From: Bacteroidales bacterium
GTDB lineage: Bacteria; Bacteroidota; Bacteroidia; Bacteroidales; Lentimicrobiaceae
Reading direction: 5' to 3'
Assembly (NCBI GenBank): GCA_016705005.1
Contig: JADIZB010000039.1
Coordinates: 1 to 64,000 of the forward strand
DNA length: 64,000 nucleotides
Positions within the stretch are counted from its first letter, which is position 1, and every line of letters begins with the position of its first letter. The translations under genes and the position numbers were made by a program. The notes under the pieces are model-generated. The model did no database searches and was not told the origin of the DNA. It saw only the letters and a program-made list of their open reading frames with translations. Positions 34,336 to 43,877 of the stretch are shown here, piece after piece.

Positions 34336-37218
34336 TTATTTCTTCTTATCCAGATATTTGGCCAGTACATTCATCAATACATTGAACTTAACCGGCTTTG
34401 AAACGTAATCGTCGCATCCTGCATCACGGCTCTTATCAACTTCATCCTGAAAAGCATTGGCGGTTTGCGCGATAACCGGCAACATTGGTTTCTTTATCTT
34501 TATCTGCCTTGTAGCTTCATAACCATCCAAATCCGGAATATTTACATCCATAAGCACAAGATCGATAGAATCATCGGTGAGACTCATCTGTACACCAGTG
34601 TAGCCATCCGTAGCTCTCAAAAGCCTTAGTCCGGTTCTTGCCAAAGCTGCACTGATATAATTAAAGTTGGAATCAACATCTTCAACCACAAGCATGGTTT
34701 TTTCGCTCCAGTCAAAAAAGAGCGGTCTTTCCTTCATTTTGATGCCGGCATCCAGTGGTGACTTATCTGATGGTTTATAAGGAACTGTAAAGTAGAAAAC
34801 AGAACCTTCGCCTGGAGTTGATTCAACCCATATCCTGCCGCCCAATAAACCAACAATGTGCTGTGAAATAGCCAGTCCGAGCCCTGTTCCTCCCTGGTGA
34901 CGTTTACCATTGTTCTGTGCCTGACGAAACCTGTTAAAAATTATATCCAGATTTTCCTTTGTGATTCCGATACCGGTATCACGAACATAAAACAAAATAC
35001 TATCTCCATCAGGTTTAAATCCAAAGGTTATTATTCCCTGATTGGTAAACTTTACTGCATTTACCAGAAGGTTAGAAATAACTTGTCTCAGTCTGAAGGG
35101 GTCGGTCAGAATTGTATTGCCACCGGGCATTTTTACATGCTCAACCAACAAAGCTACGTCGGTCTTGTATTTTCGGCGGATCAGATCAGTGTATGTAACG
35201 TACAACTCATCCATCAGTTCATTCAGACTATAGTTTTCGTACGTAACCGTGAGTTGACCGGCCTCGATTTTTGCAATATCAATGATATCATCGATCAGAT
35301 TCAGCAGCGATTCACCGGCATGGTTAATGTGCTGAATATACTCTACTCTGTCTTCTTCGCTCAAATGATCCTCTGTAAGCAGTGTAGAAAATCCGATGAT
35401 TGAATTCATGGGAGTCCGTATTTCATGACTCATATTTGCCAGAAAAGCTGTTTTTAGCCTATCGGATTCTTCAGCCTTTTCCTTTGCCTCCTTGAATTGC
35501 TGCTGAATTTCCTCCCTTTGTGTAATATCACGGCTGATGGCCATAATACCCAACACATTACCCTTCATATCATAAAATAATACTTTAACTGTATCCAGCA
35601 ATCTTCTGCTTCCGTCAGGGAACACATTCCATTCCTCGGATCGGATTGGAATCCGATCGCTCAGGATTTTTTTATCAAATGCATGATACGATTCGGCAGA
35701 TTCGGCATTAAAAAAGTCATAGTCATTCCTTCCTATGATGTCCTTTTCAGTCCTGCCAAGATAATTTGCAAAGGCAATATTGCAACCAATGTAGTTACTG
35801 TGAATATCTTTAAAAAAGACAAAATCCGGAATTGAATCTATTAATGACCGAAGTAAAGCCTGCTCCTTTTCCAATGCCTGTCGGGCAGTGTCTCTCTCCG
35901 AAATTGTGTTGTTAACCGAATCAGCCAGATCACGAAATTCAGAGAATGAGATCATCGAAGTATCCATCAACTCTGATTCGAGACTTGCTTTCCTGAAATT
36001 CTTTGTAAACCTGCTGAATTCCTTTTTCAATCTGCCGGAGACCATCCGGGCAACAATAAATGCCAGTAAAAGAAATAAAAAAGTAAACATTACCAACCTT
36101 AAAATCCAGCCATTAACCCTTTCATTCAACGCTATTTGCTTACCAGCAATATCTTTTTCAATATCGTTTCTGTAAAATCCGGCACCTACAATCCATCCCC
36201 AGTCTTTCACTGTATTGATGTAAGAAACCTTTGGTTCAAAATCTTTTGATGCCAGTTTAACAAACTGATATTCCAAAAATCCTGACCCTGATGTACGGGC
36301 TATGTGAACCTGCCGTTTATATATCTCTATCCAGTTTTTATCTCCGGAATTGATGATATCAATTGGTTGTTCAGGTCTGGTGCCATTGGTTAACAAAGCT
36401 TTTCCGCTGGTCGTGTTGATAAAGATATATCCATCATTACCATACCTTGTATTCGATAGCCATTCAAGTAGTTCGAGCTTCAAATCACCCTCGTAATTAC
36501 TCAAAAAATCCTTGGAGCCAAGATACCAGTTTAATGGGGCGAATTTCCTGATGTAGGTGTATTTAAAAATTGTTGAATCGCCTGACTGATTTCGGATGGG
36601 CGCCCTGTACGTAAGGAATCCCTGATCTACTTCCTTCAGCAGGGCTACCTCATTTCTAACAAGGCGATTACCAAGACTATCCTGAAGATCAAGACTCATA
36701 CGATCTTCAAAGCCCCTGCTTCTTGGCAGCATCACAGACCTGCCTTCGGTAGTGTAGATAAATACATCCCCTCTTCCGCCGTTAAACCTGATCGGACGAA
36801 GTGCATCCTTGATCATTTTTTTGATCTCGGCATCCGACTTGTTTCTTTTATTTTCCTCGTATATATTGTTTGCAATTGCCCATGCTTCGTCAACCCTTGT
36901 CTTTAACCCAAGCTTTATTTTATCCAGCGAAAGTGATCGGTTGTACTCAATATATTCAATGGCTTTATCAACCTCATTCTTAACAAGTTTTTTTTGCGCT
37001 TCAGTAAACGAAATACGCAGATTCTCAGACTCTTCACTAAATCTTTTCGATTGCCTGGCGGCTGAAAATACACCAAATAGCAATACCGTTATAAACGATA
37101 AACCAATGATGCTTATAGTAAGCAGACCAACAAGGCTTCTGCCTCTTAGGTTTTCAACGATTTCGGAAGGTAGCTTCAAACTGATTGACTCAAATATGAC
37201 ACAAAAAACAAATCTCAT
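34336..37218 (-). CDS. hybrid sensor histidine kinase/response regulator
   Basis: 960 residues. N-terminal membrane helix (LVGLLTISIIGLSFITVLLFGVF), a large extracytoplasmic Cache-type sensor (about 50-375, for example WYLGSKDFLSNYEGDLKLEL and YINTVKDWGWIVGAGFYRNDIEKD), second membrane helix (LVMFTFLFLLLAFIVARMV), PAS domain (LLRSLIDSIPDFVFFKDIHSNYIGCN), HisKA H-box (FLANMSHEIRTPMNSIIGF), HATPase (GTGLGLAISQHIV) and a receiver domain with phospho-acceptor in LVLMDVNIPDLDGYEATRQI and lysine in DYVSKPVKF. The separate output partner is not adjacent. Cache sensors usually bind small organic ligands. Confidence 0.93.
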   Translation of the reverse strand: MRFVFCVIFESISLKLPSEIVENLRGRSLVGLLTISIIGLSFITVLLFGVFSAARQSKRFSEESENLRISFTEAQKKLVKNEVDKAIEYIEYNRSLSLDKIKLGLKTRVDEAWAIANNIYEENKRNKSDAEIKKMIKDALRPIRFNGGRGDVFIYTTEGRSVMLPRSRGFEDRMSLDLQDSLGNRLVRNEVALLKEVDQGFLTYRAPIRNQSGDSTIFKYTYIRKFAPLNWYLGSKDFLSNYEGDLKLELLEWLSNTRYGNDGYIFINTTSGKALLTNGTRPEQPIDIINSGDKNWIEIYKRQVHIARTSGSGFLEYQFVKLASKDFEPKVSYINTVKDWGWIVGAGFYRNDIEKDIAGKQIALNERVNGWILRLVMFTFLFLLLAFIVARMVSGRLKKEFSRFTKNFRKASLESELMDTSMISFSEFRDLADSVNNTISERDTARQALEKEQALLRSLIDSIPDFVFFKDIHSNYIGCNIAFANYLGRTEKDIIGRNDYDFFNAESAESYHAFDKKILSDRIPIRSEEWNVFPDGSRRLLDTVKVLFYDMKGNVLGIMAISRDITQREEIQQQFKEAKEKAEESDRLKTAFLANMSHEIRTPMNSIIGFSTLLTEDHLSEEDRVEYIQHINHAGESLLNLIDDIIDIAKIEAGQLTVTYENYSLNELMDELYVTYTDLIRRKYKTDVALLVEHVKMPGGNTILTDPFRLRQVISNLLVNAVKFTNQGIITFGFKPDGDSILFYVRDTGIGITKENLDIIFNRFRQAQNNGKRHQGGTGLGLAISQHIVGLLGGRIWVESTPGEGSVFYFTVPYKPSDKSPLDAGIKMKERPLFFDWSEKTMLVVEDVDSNFNYISAALARTGLRLLRATDGYTGVQMSLTDDSIDLVLMDVNIPDLDGYEATRQIKIKKPMLPVIAQTANAFQDEVDKSRDAGCDDYVSKPVKFNVLMNVLAKYLDKKK

Positions 37219-37356
37219 TTACAGGAAATGAGCCCTGTAAATGATGAATTCCACATACCGTTTATTCCTTTTTGTACAAATAGTAACCCAGAACAAACTT
37301 AGTAAAAATTTTATGCTAATCAAAGAAGAAATTATACTCCCATTGGGGTATTTGAA

Positions 37357-39216
37357 TCAATAAGACATATATTCTTCAAATACGGCCTGAAGATATGATT
37401 TTCCTTCCCTTACGATTGAATCCCGGTATTTTTCCGAAATGGATTCTTCACTGAAATGCCTGACCCGGGCATCATAAACCATGTGACCTGCTGGTCTGAT
37501 CCAGCCAACGCCTTCTTCAAAAGAATAATAGGCAAACTCAGGTGAGTAAGGGTTAAACATGTTCCGGCTCCAGTGAAATTCCCGGGCATCAATATCCATC
37601 TGGTGAAGTAAAGTTGAAGCAATATCACATTGATTGAAAAGTCTCTGATTTCGGGTGCCTTTAAATTCAGGTTTGATTACATCTCCGAAAAACAACAAGG
37701 GAATCTTGTGGTAAAGTGGGGTTGTGAACGACCAGTTTCGATATGAGTTGTGACTATGATCAGCAACAACAATAAAAAGTGTGTTTTTATACCATGGCTG
37801 CTTTTTTGCATTCCGGATAAAATCCCCAACCGAACGATCTGTATAAAAAGCAGAATTGATGTAGGGTTTTTCATTTTCACCCCAATCAAGAACATCCTCC
37901 ATCGGCTGATCATAAGGTGAATGTGAACTCAGGGTAAACAAAGCAGAGAAAAAGGGCTGCTTCTCACGGTTGAGGTCATTTAACTGCCGGGCCAGTGTAA
38001 ATTCATCGTGAACCCCAAGTTTACCCTTCTTTACATCGTTACCAAAATTTTCAAGTTCAGTAATCCTGTGAAACCCGTTATGAAGAATAAATCCACGAAT
38101 GTTTCCATAAATAAGCTGTCCGCCAAAGTAAAAGGATGTATTGTATCCCTGATCAATCAGTTTTTGTGTAACCGTAGTCAATTTTGAGAATTTATCGGGC
38201 TGTACCGTAATGGATGAGATCGGATGAGCAGGAAACCCACCGAAGATGCTCGACATAGCCTGCTCGCTCCGGGGGCCTGTGGCCCAGAGGCTTGTGAATA
38301 AAATCCCCTCCTTTTCAAGTTTATGAAATTCGGGAGTGATTCCGGATTCTCCGCCCAGCGATTCAATCAGGTCGGCCGACCAGCTTTCGAGAATCAGCAG
38401 AACAATGTTTGGCCTCTGTGTGGTCAGAACCATTGTGGTGCTGTCGCGTTCTGTTTTGAAAATGTCATGGATTGTTTTGCTTACCTCTTCATTACTATAG
38501 AAAGCATAAGGATTCTTTCCAAAGTTCTTATAGTTCTCAATAACGCTGATAAAAAGGTTGAACCCCGAATTGACCGATGCAAGATTCAGAATATTGTGGT
38601 GGGAGTAATAGGATTCACTTTGATTGATGGGAATCTGCTGAACTCCTCCCCTTACTCCAATCAACAGCAAAATTGGTGTAATCACTGCAAAAGCAGCGAT
38701 AAACAGGTAATTTCTGCCTGCGTTTACGATATCCTTATAGAACCACCTGATATATACCAGATAGCTGATGGTGAATTTGACCAGGAACAAACCCAACAGG
38801 GTAAAGAAAAGCCTTGTTGAAATGGTATCATATACTTCAGTAGGGTTGGTGAGGTAGGTAAATGCCTTAAACGGAAGTTTGGTTTTCCATTCCGGATAAA
38901 TACCCAGTTCAACCACAGTTAAAAGGCAAAACAGAAAAACACCAATAAAAACGTAAACCTTGTTTACCTTATTTAACCAATGAGGGCTGTATATGGATTG
39001 AATCAGGAGAAGGACAAAGGGAAAGATCAGAAAGTAGCTTGTAGTTGCAAGATCAAGATGAAGCGCATGCCAGTATGATGCAACTGCTTCTTTAAATTCA
39101 ATACCCTCAACCACTAACAAATTATAGTTAAACAAAAGAAAAACTGTCCTGGAGAATGCAAATAGCAACATCCAGAAAAGCAACTGCCTTAAAAATGAGA
39201 ATAGTATTTGTTTCAT
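37357..39216 (-). CDS. LtaS-like membrane sulfatase/phosphotransferase
   Basis: 619 residues from ATG 39216 (MKQILFSFLRQLLFWMLLFAFS); the upstream TTG lies on the -7 box. Five membrane helices fill the first about 230 residues, followed by an alkaline-phosphatase/sulfatase-fold domain: NIVLLILESWSADLIESLGG (metal-binding E), FTSLWATGPRSEQAMSSIFGGFP (nucleophile region, serine where related proteins usually have threonine), FSALFTLSSHSPYD and FIVVADHSHNS (metal-binding DHSH). In Gram-negative bacteria such proteins attach phospho-head groups (phosphoethanolamine or phosphoglycerol) to envelope glycans or lipids. It is divergent from the glycolipid operon at 39371. Confidence 0.85.
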   Translation of the reverse strand: MKQILFSFLRQLLFWMLLFAFSRTVFLLFNYNLLVVEGIEFKEAVASYWHALHLDLATTSYFLIFPFVLLLIQSIYSPHWLNKVNKVYVFIGVFLFCLLTVVELGIYPEWKTKLPFKAFTYLTNPTEVYDTISTRLFFTLLGLFLVKFTISYLVYIRWFYKDIVNAGRNYLFIAAFAVITPILLLIGVRGGVQQIPINQSESYYSHHNILNLASVNSGFNLFISVIENYKNFGKNPYAFYSNEEVSKTIHDIFKTERDSTTMVLTTQRPNIVLLILESWSADLIESLGGESGITPEFHKLEKEGILFTSLWATGPRSEQAMSSIFGGFPAHPISSITVQPDKFSKLTTVTQKLIDQGYNTSFYFGGQLIYGNIRGFILHNGFHRITELENFGNDVKKGKLGVHDEFTLARQLNDLNREKQPFFSALFTLSSHSPYDQPMEDVLDWGENEKPYINSAFYTDRSVGDFIRNAKKQPWYKNTLFIVVADHSHNSYRNWSFTTPLYHKIPLLFFGDVIKPEFKGTRNQRLFNQCDIASTLLHQMDIDAREFHWSRNMFNPYSPEFAYYSFEEGVGWIRPAGHMVYDARVRHFSEESISEKYRDSIVREGKSYLQAVFEEYMSY

Positions 39217-39252
39217 TATCAATATATTAGAATTTCCTATAAAATCGGCTTG

Positions 39253-39260
39253 CAAAAGTA
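39253..39260 (-). promoter_or_regulatory. -7 box of the LtaS-like gene
   Basis: Minus strand TACTTTTG, perfect TAnnTTTG, 36 bp before ATG 39216. Confidence 0.5.
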
Positions 39261-39335
39261 CTCAAAGTTTCAGTGAGAACAGAAGTTTAATAATTCCTTA
39301 ACTGACCACTGGTGAAATTCGTGGCTGAATATCCC

Positions 39336-39343
39336 TAATTTTG
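39336..39343 (+). promoter_or_regulatory. -7 box of the glycolipid operon
   Basis: TAATTTTG, perfect TAnnTTTG, 27 bp before ATG 39371. It overlaps the alternative TTG start at 39341, which is therefore unlikely. Confidence 0.5.
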
Positions 39344-39370
39344 CAGCAAAGCATCAAGCGGAATATTTAT

Positions 39371-40975
39371 ATGGACAGGTTATTTGACAAACTTAAGAAT
39401 CATCCCTGGATCCTGCTGGTTACCGTCGCTATATTACTGCCTTTTGCATTGTTTCTGAATATCGGCCTGATGCCACTCATCTCAGACGAACCTACCAGGG
39501 CCATCGTTACTCTTGAAATGATTTTATCGGGAAATTATATCACACCAACCATAAACGGAGAATTCTATTATAACAAACCTCCCCTGTTCAACTGGATACT
39601 TGCAGGTTTTGTTCATATGTCCGGCCGACAGGATGAATTCATTTTCAGGCTACCGACAGTAATTTCACTTATTCTTACCGGGATAACTGTTTTCATCATG
39701 TCCCGTAAAAGTCTGGGACGATTTTACGCTATCATTGCAGGCCTGATGCTGGTCACATCTGCCCGGATCCTGTTCTGGGATTCATTCCAGGGACTGATAG
39801 ATATAACGTATGCCCTGCTTACTTTAGGTTCGTTTTTCGCATTATATCAGTTTTCATTCAGGCAGAAATACCTGCTGATGTTTATAATTACCTATGCTCT
39901 GGCAGCTGGCGGCTTCCTGATGAAAGGGATTCCATCCGTTGCTTTTCAGGGAATCAGCCTCCTTATCTGGATGTTACATGAAAAAACCTTCCGTAAATTA
40001 TTTTCATTTCAGCATCTGGCAGGAATAGCAGTATTTCTGCTGATCACCGGAACATATTACGCTTTTTATCTGCAAACAAACTCCCTGCAGGATGTTTTCT
40101 CCACCTTGCTTGATCAGTCCAACAGGATCAATGATAAAGAAGGTACACTGTTAAGCTGGTTCAGCCATCTGTTTATTTTCCCGTTTGAGATGGTTTACGA
40201 ATTTGCTCCATGGACCCTGCTCTTACTCCTGTTGTTTGACAGGAAAGTGAGAAATCAAATCTTTGATCAGAAATTCTTTCGTTTCTGTCTTTTGATTTTC
40301 CTGTCAAACATCATCATTTACTGGGTATCGGCCGACATGAGGCCCCGTTACCTGTTCATGCTATTTCCTCTGCTTTTTATCATTCTGACAAAAGCTTACA
40401 ACGAGGCTTCTGCTCTGAACACCCGGATGTTCCGGTTTATCAATTCAATATTGCTTGCAATGACTGTTTTGGCATCTTTTTCACTGCTGATTTATCCTTT
40501 CTGGAAGGAAACCATGAACTTTTCCGGTGTTCGGGCCATCACCCTGCTTTTGTTCCTGGTCGCAGGTCTTGCGTCTTATGCATCGGTAAAGCTGCCACAA
40601 TTCCGGCTCTGGCTTCTAGTTATTGTCCTGATTTCTGTCAGAACAGGTTTCAATGCCTTTAATCTTCCGGCAAGGTATAACTCATATCCGGATGCCGGAT
40701 ACCGCCAGGGTGAAATTACTGCAGGACAGCTTTCAAAAGGATACGACCTTCTGATCCTGGGCGATACACCTTTCAACCACGATGCTTCTTTCTATATATC
40801 ACGTGAACATGGCAGCATTGTAAGAAGGACCTGGGAAATATCTGATAAACGCACCTGTTATATCACTGATGAGAAAAATCTGGCTAATTTTGCAGAAAAG
40901 TTAAGGAATTATGAAGTTTTGCATAAATTCAGCATCAAATTAAATGAATCAAGACTTTACCTGATAAGAAGATAA
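39371..40975 (+). CDS. ArnT-like polyprenyl-phosphate-sugar glycosyltransferase (GT39/GT83 type)
   Basis: 534 residues, with about a dozen membrane helices. The N-terminal loop holds the ArnT/PMT signature: LMPLISDEPTRAIVTLEMILSGNYITPTINGEFYYNKPPLFNWILAGF (DEP..R, NGE.Y..KPP). The C-terminal soluble part (from about 450) is short. Such enzymes use a polyprenyl-phosphate sugar to glycosylate lipid A, LPS core or proteins on the outer face of the inner membrane. It is 1 bp from the GT2 gene, which would make that donor. Confidence 0.87.
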   Translation: MDRLFDKLKNHPWILLVTVAILLPFALFLNIGLMPLISDEPTRAIVTLEMILSGNYITPTINGEFYYNKPPLFNWILAGFVHMSGRQDEFIFRLPTVISLILTGITVFIMSRKSLGRFYAIIAGLMLVTSARILFWDSFQGLIDITYALLTLGSFFALYQFSFRQKYLLMFIITYALAAGGFLMKGIPSVAFQGISLLIWMLHEKTFRKLFSFQHLAGIAVFLLITGTYYAFYLQTNSLQDVFSTLLDQSNRINDKEGTLLSWFSHLFIFPFEMVYEFAPWTLLLLLLFDRKVRNQIFDQKFFRFCLLIFLSNIIIYWVSADMRPRYLFMLFPLLFIILTKAYNEASALNTRMFRFINSILLAMTVLASFSLLIYPFWKETMNFSGVRAITLLLFLVAGLASYASVKLPQFRLWLLVIVLISVRTGFNAFNLPARYNSYPDAGYRQGEITAGQLSKGYDLLILGDTPFNHDASFYISREHGSIVRRTWEISDKRTCYITDEKNLANFAEKLRNYEVLHKFSIKLNESRLYLIRR

Positions 40976-40976
40976 A

Positions 40977-41921
40977 ATGAGTGATCCCAAATTATCAATA
41001 ATCATCTGCGTATACAACGAGGAGCCGAACATTAAGCCACTGAATAAATGGATTAATGAATCAATCAAGGATATTGATTACGAAATTATTTATGTGGATG
41101 ATGGCTCCACCGACCGCACCCGTCAGGAGATCATCGCGCTGAATGATCCACGGGTTGTGCTTGTTGAATTCCGTAAAAACTACGGACAAAGTTCGGCATT
41201 GTACGCCGGTATTGATCAGGCCCGTGGCGAATACCTGGTTACCATGGATGGAGACCTTCAGAACGACCCTTCAGATATTCACATGATGCTGAAGCTGGCC
41301 GAGGATGAGGATTGGGACCTTGTTGCCGGTGTTAGAAAAAACAGGCAGGACGGAGTATTTTTCAGGAAAATACCGAGTAAAATTGCAAATTCCATTATCC
41401 GCAACAGTACTGGTGTCCACATCAAAGATTACGGTTGCACGTTGAAGGTTTTTAAGAGTGATCTGGCTAAAAATATCGGGCTGTATGGTGAACTCCACCG
41501 GTTTATTCCCGTGCTTGCCAGCCTTGAAGGAGCCAGAATCACCCAGGTTGATGTTAAGCACCACGCCCGTGAATTCGGGAAGTCGAAATATGGCATCAAC
41601 CGCACCTTTAAAGTGGTCAGCGACCTGCTGCTCATGCTGTTCTTCAAGAAATATATGAGCAAACCCATGCACCTTTTTGGAGGCCTCGGACTTGTATTCT
41701 TCATTATCGGAACCATCATCAATACCTATTTTCTTATTCAGAAGATCTTAGGTCACGACATCTGGGGAAAACCGATGCTGTTGCTCGGAATCCTGCTGCT
41801 GATTGCCGGAATTCAGCTGATTACCGTAGGAATTATGTCGGATGTGCTGATGCGTACCTATTACGAATCGCAGAACAAGCGTCCTTATAAAGTCAGGAAA
41901 GTTCACACATTCAAAGGATAG
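40977..41921 (+). CDS. polyprenyl-phosphate glycosyltransferase (GT2, DPM1/ArnC/RgtE-like)
   Basis: 314 residues. GT2 A-type fold with LSIIICVYNEEPNIKPL, YVDDGSTDRTRQEI, MDGDLQNDPSDI (DxD-like), HRFIPVLASLEGARI and two C-terminal membrane helices (LFGGLGLVFFIIGTIINTYFLI; LLLGILLLIAGIQLITVGIM). This is the layout of enzymes that move a sugar from a nucleotide donor to polyprenyl phosphate in the inner membrane. Sugar identity is not readable; the adjacent epimerase hints at a hexose or hexuronate. Confidence 0.88.
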   Translation: MSDPKLSIIICVYNEEPNIKPLNKWINESIKDIDYEIIYVDDGSTDRTRQEIIALNDPRVVLVEFRKNYGQSSALYAGIDQARGEYLVTMDGDLQNDPSDIHMMLKLAEDEDWDLVAGVRKNRQDGVFFRKIPSKIANSIIRNSTGVHIKDYGCTLKVFKSDLAKNIGLYGELHRFIPVLASLEGARITQVDVKHHAREFGKSKYGINRTFKVVSDLLLMLFFKKYMSKPMHLFGGLGLVFFIIGTIINTYFLIQKILGHDIWGKPMLLLGILLLIAGIQLITVGIMSDVLMRTYYESQNKRPYKVRKVHTFKG

Positions 41922-41922
41922 C

Positions 41923-42810
41923 ATGCCAGGTTATCTCAAAGCTTTTCTCAAGATTGCGCTCTCGATAGCCGCCTTATGGTATGTCTATACAAAGATAGAT
42001 CTGAACGAGGTCCTGCTGATCTTCGGTAGCGTGAGCTACGGCTGGCTGGCCACGGCTGCATCGCTGTTTATTGTTTCCAAAATATTCTCTTCGTTCAGGT
42101 TGAATCTTTTCTTTGCAGGCGTCCATTCACAGCTGACAGAAATAAGCAACCTCAGACTATACCTGCTGGGTATGTATTATAATCTGTTTTTACCCGGGGG
42201 CATTGGCGGCGACGGATATAAAATCTACCTGCTGAATAAGCAGTTTAAGATAAAGGCAAAAAAGCTTTTCTGGGCTGTATTGCTCGACAGGGTAAACGGT
42301 GTGCTTGCGCTTTTTGTTCTGGCCATGGTCCTGGTGCCTTTCATCCCTGTTCCCCAACTTTATAAATACCTGGCAATTTCACTGATCCCGGTTTCCGTTG
42401 TTGTCTATTATCTAGGCATACGATTCTTTTTCAAAGATTTTCTCACCGGAATTCATAAGACAAACCTGCTTTCGCTGGCAGTTCAGGTTTCACAGCTTAT
42501 TTCAGCCTGGTTTATTCTTTTTGCCAATCACAATGCTGACAACACGCTGTCATACCTGTTCCTCTTCCTGGTTTCATCCATCGTTGCCACCCTCCCTATT
42601 ACCATTGGAGGTATCGGATCGCGCGAAATAACCTTTTTGTTTGGTGCTGAGGTCATGAATCTTGATATCCACCAATCTATTGCCCTTAGTTTGCTGTTCT
42701 ATGTGATCACTGCCCTTGTTTCGCTGGCAGGTATTTATTTCAGCCTTAACGGGAAGGCACTCGACCTCCATCTGGCTGAAAATCAGCTCCACACTGAAGA
42801 AACACAATAA
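41923..42810 (+). CDS. lysylphosphatidylglycerol-synthase-type membrane protein (UPF0104)
   Basis: 295 residues with about eight membrane helices. The family motif is clear: LGMYYNLFLPGGIGGDGYKIYLLNKQFKIKAKKLFWAVLLDRVNGVLALF and PITIGGIGSREITFLFGAEVMNLDIHQSIALSLLFYVI. It corresponds to the transmembrane flippase half of MprF without the synthase half. Often found with polyprenyl-linked glycosyltransferases, where a lipid-flipping role is suspected. Spacing of 1-2 bp to both neighbours. Confidence 0.85.
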   Translation: MPGYLKAFLKIALSIAALWYVYTKIDLNEVLLIFGSVSYGWLATAASLFIVSKIFSSFRLNLFFAGVHSQLTEISNLRLYLLGMYYNLFLPGGIGGDGYKIYLLNKQFKIKAKKLFWAVLLDRVNGVLALFVLAMVLVPFIPVPQLYKYLAISLIPVSVVVYYLGIRFFFKDFLTGIHKTNLLSLAVQVSQLISAWFILFANHNADNTLSYLFLFLVSSIVATLPITIGGIGSREITFLFGAEVMNLDIHQSIALSLLFYVITALVSLAGIYFSLNGKALDLHLAENQLHTEETQ

Positions 42811-42812
42811 TT

Positions 42813-43760
42813 ATGAAAAAAGTCCTGATTACCGGAGCTGCCGGGTTCATAGGGTCTAATCTTGCTGCCAGGATGCTTACAGAAGGCTACCGGGTAACCG
42901 GTCTGGACAATTTTGACGATTTCTACGATCCCCGGATCAAACGAAAAGCCGCGGAAAAACTGGCATCCTTTCCTGATTTCATGATGATCGAAGGTGATAT
43001 CCGCGACCCTGAGTTGCTTGATGACCTTTTCAGAAAAGAAAAACCCGACATGGTCATCCATCTGGCCGCCCGTGCCGGTGTGAGGCCTTCCATAGCAGAT
43101 CCGCAGCTTTATTATAATGTGAATGTGACCGGAACCCTGACACTGCTTGAAGCCATGAGAAAGGCGGAAATCAGGCAGTTGCTGTTTGCATCCTCTTCTT
43201 CTGTTTACGGTAACAACAAAAAAGTTCCCTTCAGCGAAAATGATCCGGTTGATAATCCCATTTCTCCCTATGCAGCCACCAAAAAGGCCGGTGAACTGCT
43301 ATGCCATACCTATCATCATCTTCATCAGTTCAATATTTTTTGCCTGCGGTTCTTTACTGTTTATGGGCCCGGACAGCGCCCCGAAATGGCCATTCAGCAG
43401 TTCGGACGGAAAATCATGAAAGGTGAGCCCATTACCCTTTTCGGGGATGGCAAAACCAGGAGGGATTATACGTTTGTTGATGATATTACTGCCGGCATAG
43501 TGGCTGCTTCAGACAAACTGAACGGATACGAAATCCTGAACCTCGGCAACAGCGATACCATTTCTCTTATCGATCTTGTTCACAACATCGAAGAAACCCT
43601 GGGTAAGAAAGCCATCATCGAATGGCAACCCATGCAGCCGGGCGATGTTGAAATAACATTTGCCGATATCTCAAAAGCAGGTTTACTCCTAGGTTATCAT
43701 CCCGGATATCCTGTTGATAAAGGCCTGAAGAAGATGTTCACCGATCAGGGGATGTGTTAA
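42813..43760 (+). CDS. NAD-dependent nucleotide-sugar epimerase (UDP-glucuronate/UDP-glucose 4-epimerase-like)
   Basis: 315 residues, extended SDR: ITGAAGFIGSNLAARM (GxxGxxG), VIHLAARAGVRPSIADPQLYYNVNVTGTLTLLEA, SSSSVYGNNKKVPFSE, catalytic YAATKKAGE (YxxxK), FTVYGPGQRPEMAIQQFGRKIM and GDGKTRRDYTFVDDIT. HLAARAGVR and LDNFDDFYDP resemble UDP-glucuronate 4-epimerases of the CapI type, but GalE-like or dehydratase activity is not excluded. It would supply the sugar nucleotide for the two upstream glycosyltransferases. Confidence 0.85.
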   Translation: MKKVLITGAAGFIGSNLAARMLTEGYRVTGLDNFDDFYDPRIKRKAAEKLASFPDFMMIEGDIRDPELLDDLFRKEKPDMVIHLAARAGVRPSIADPQLYYNVNVTGTLTLLEAMRKAEIRQLLFASSSSVYGNNKKVPFSENDPVDNPISPYAATKKAGELLCHTYHHLHQFNIFCLRFFTVYGPGQRPEMAIQQFGRKIMKGEPITLFGDGKTRRDYTFVDDITAGIVAASDKLNGYEILNLGNSDTISLIDLVHNIEETLGKKAIIEWQPMQPGDVEITFADISKAGLLLGYHPGYPVDKGLKKMFTDQGMC

Positions 43761-43877
43761 ACCCAATTTTATACCTTTACTGAATGCGGAAATCAGATTG
43801 TTTCAAACTCCGGATTAACTGAAAAAAGAGTCTGAAAAATCAGGTACAGGAGCTGCGGGACAGACAGGAATGAACAT

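Noticed and set aside
39341..39370. Longer start for the GT39 gene at a TTG
   Set aside because: The TTG is part of a perfect -7 promoter box.
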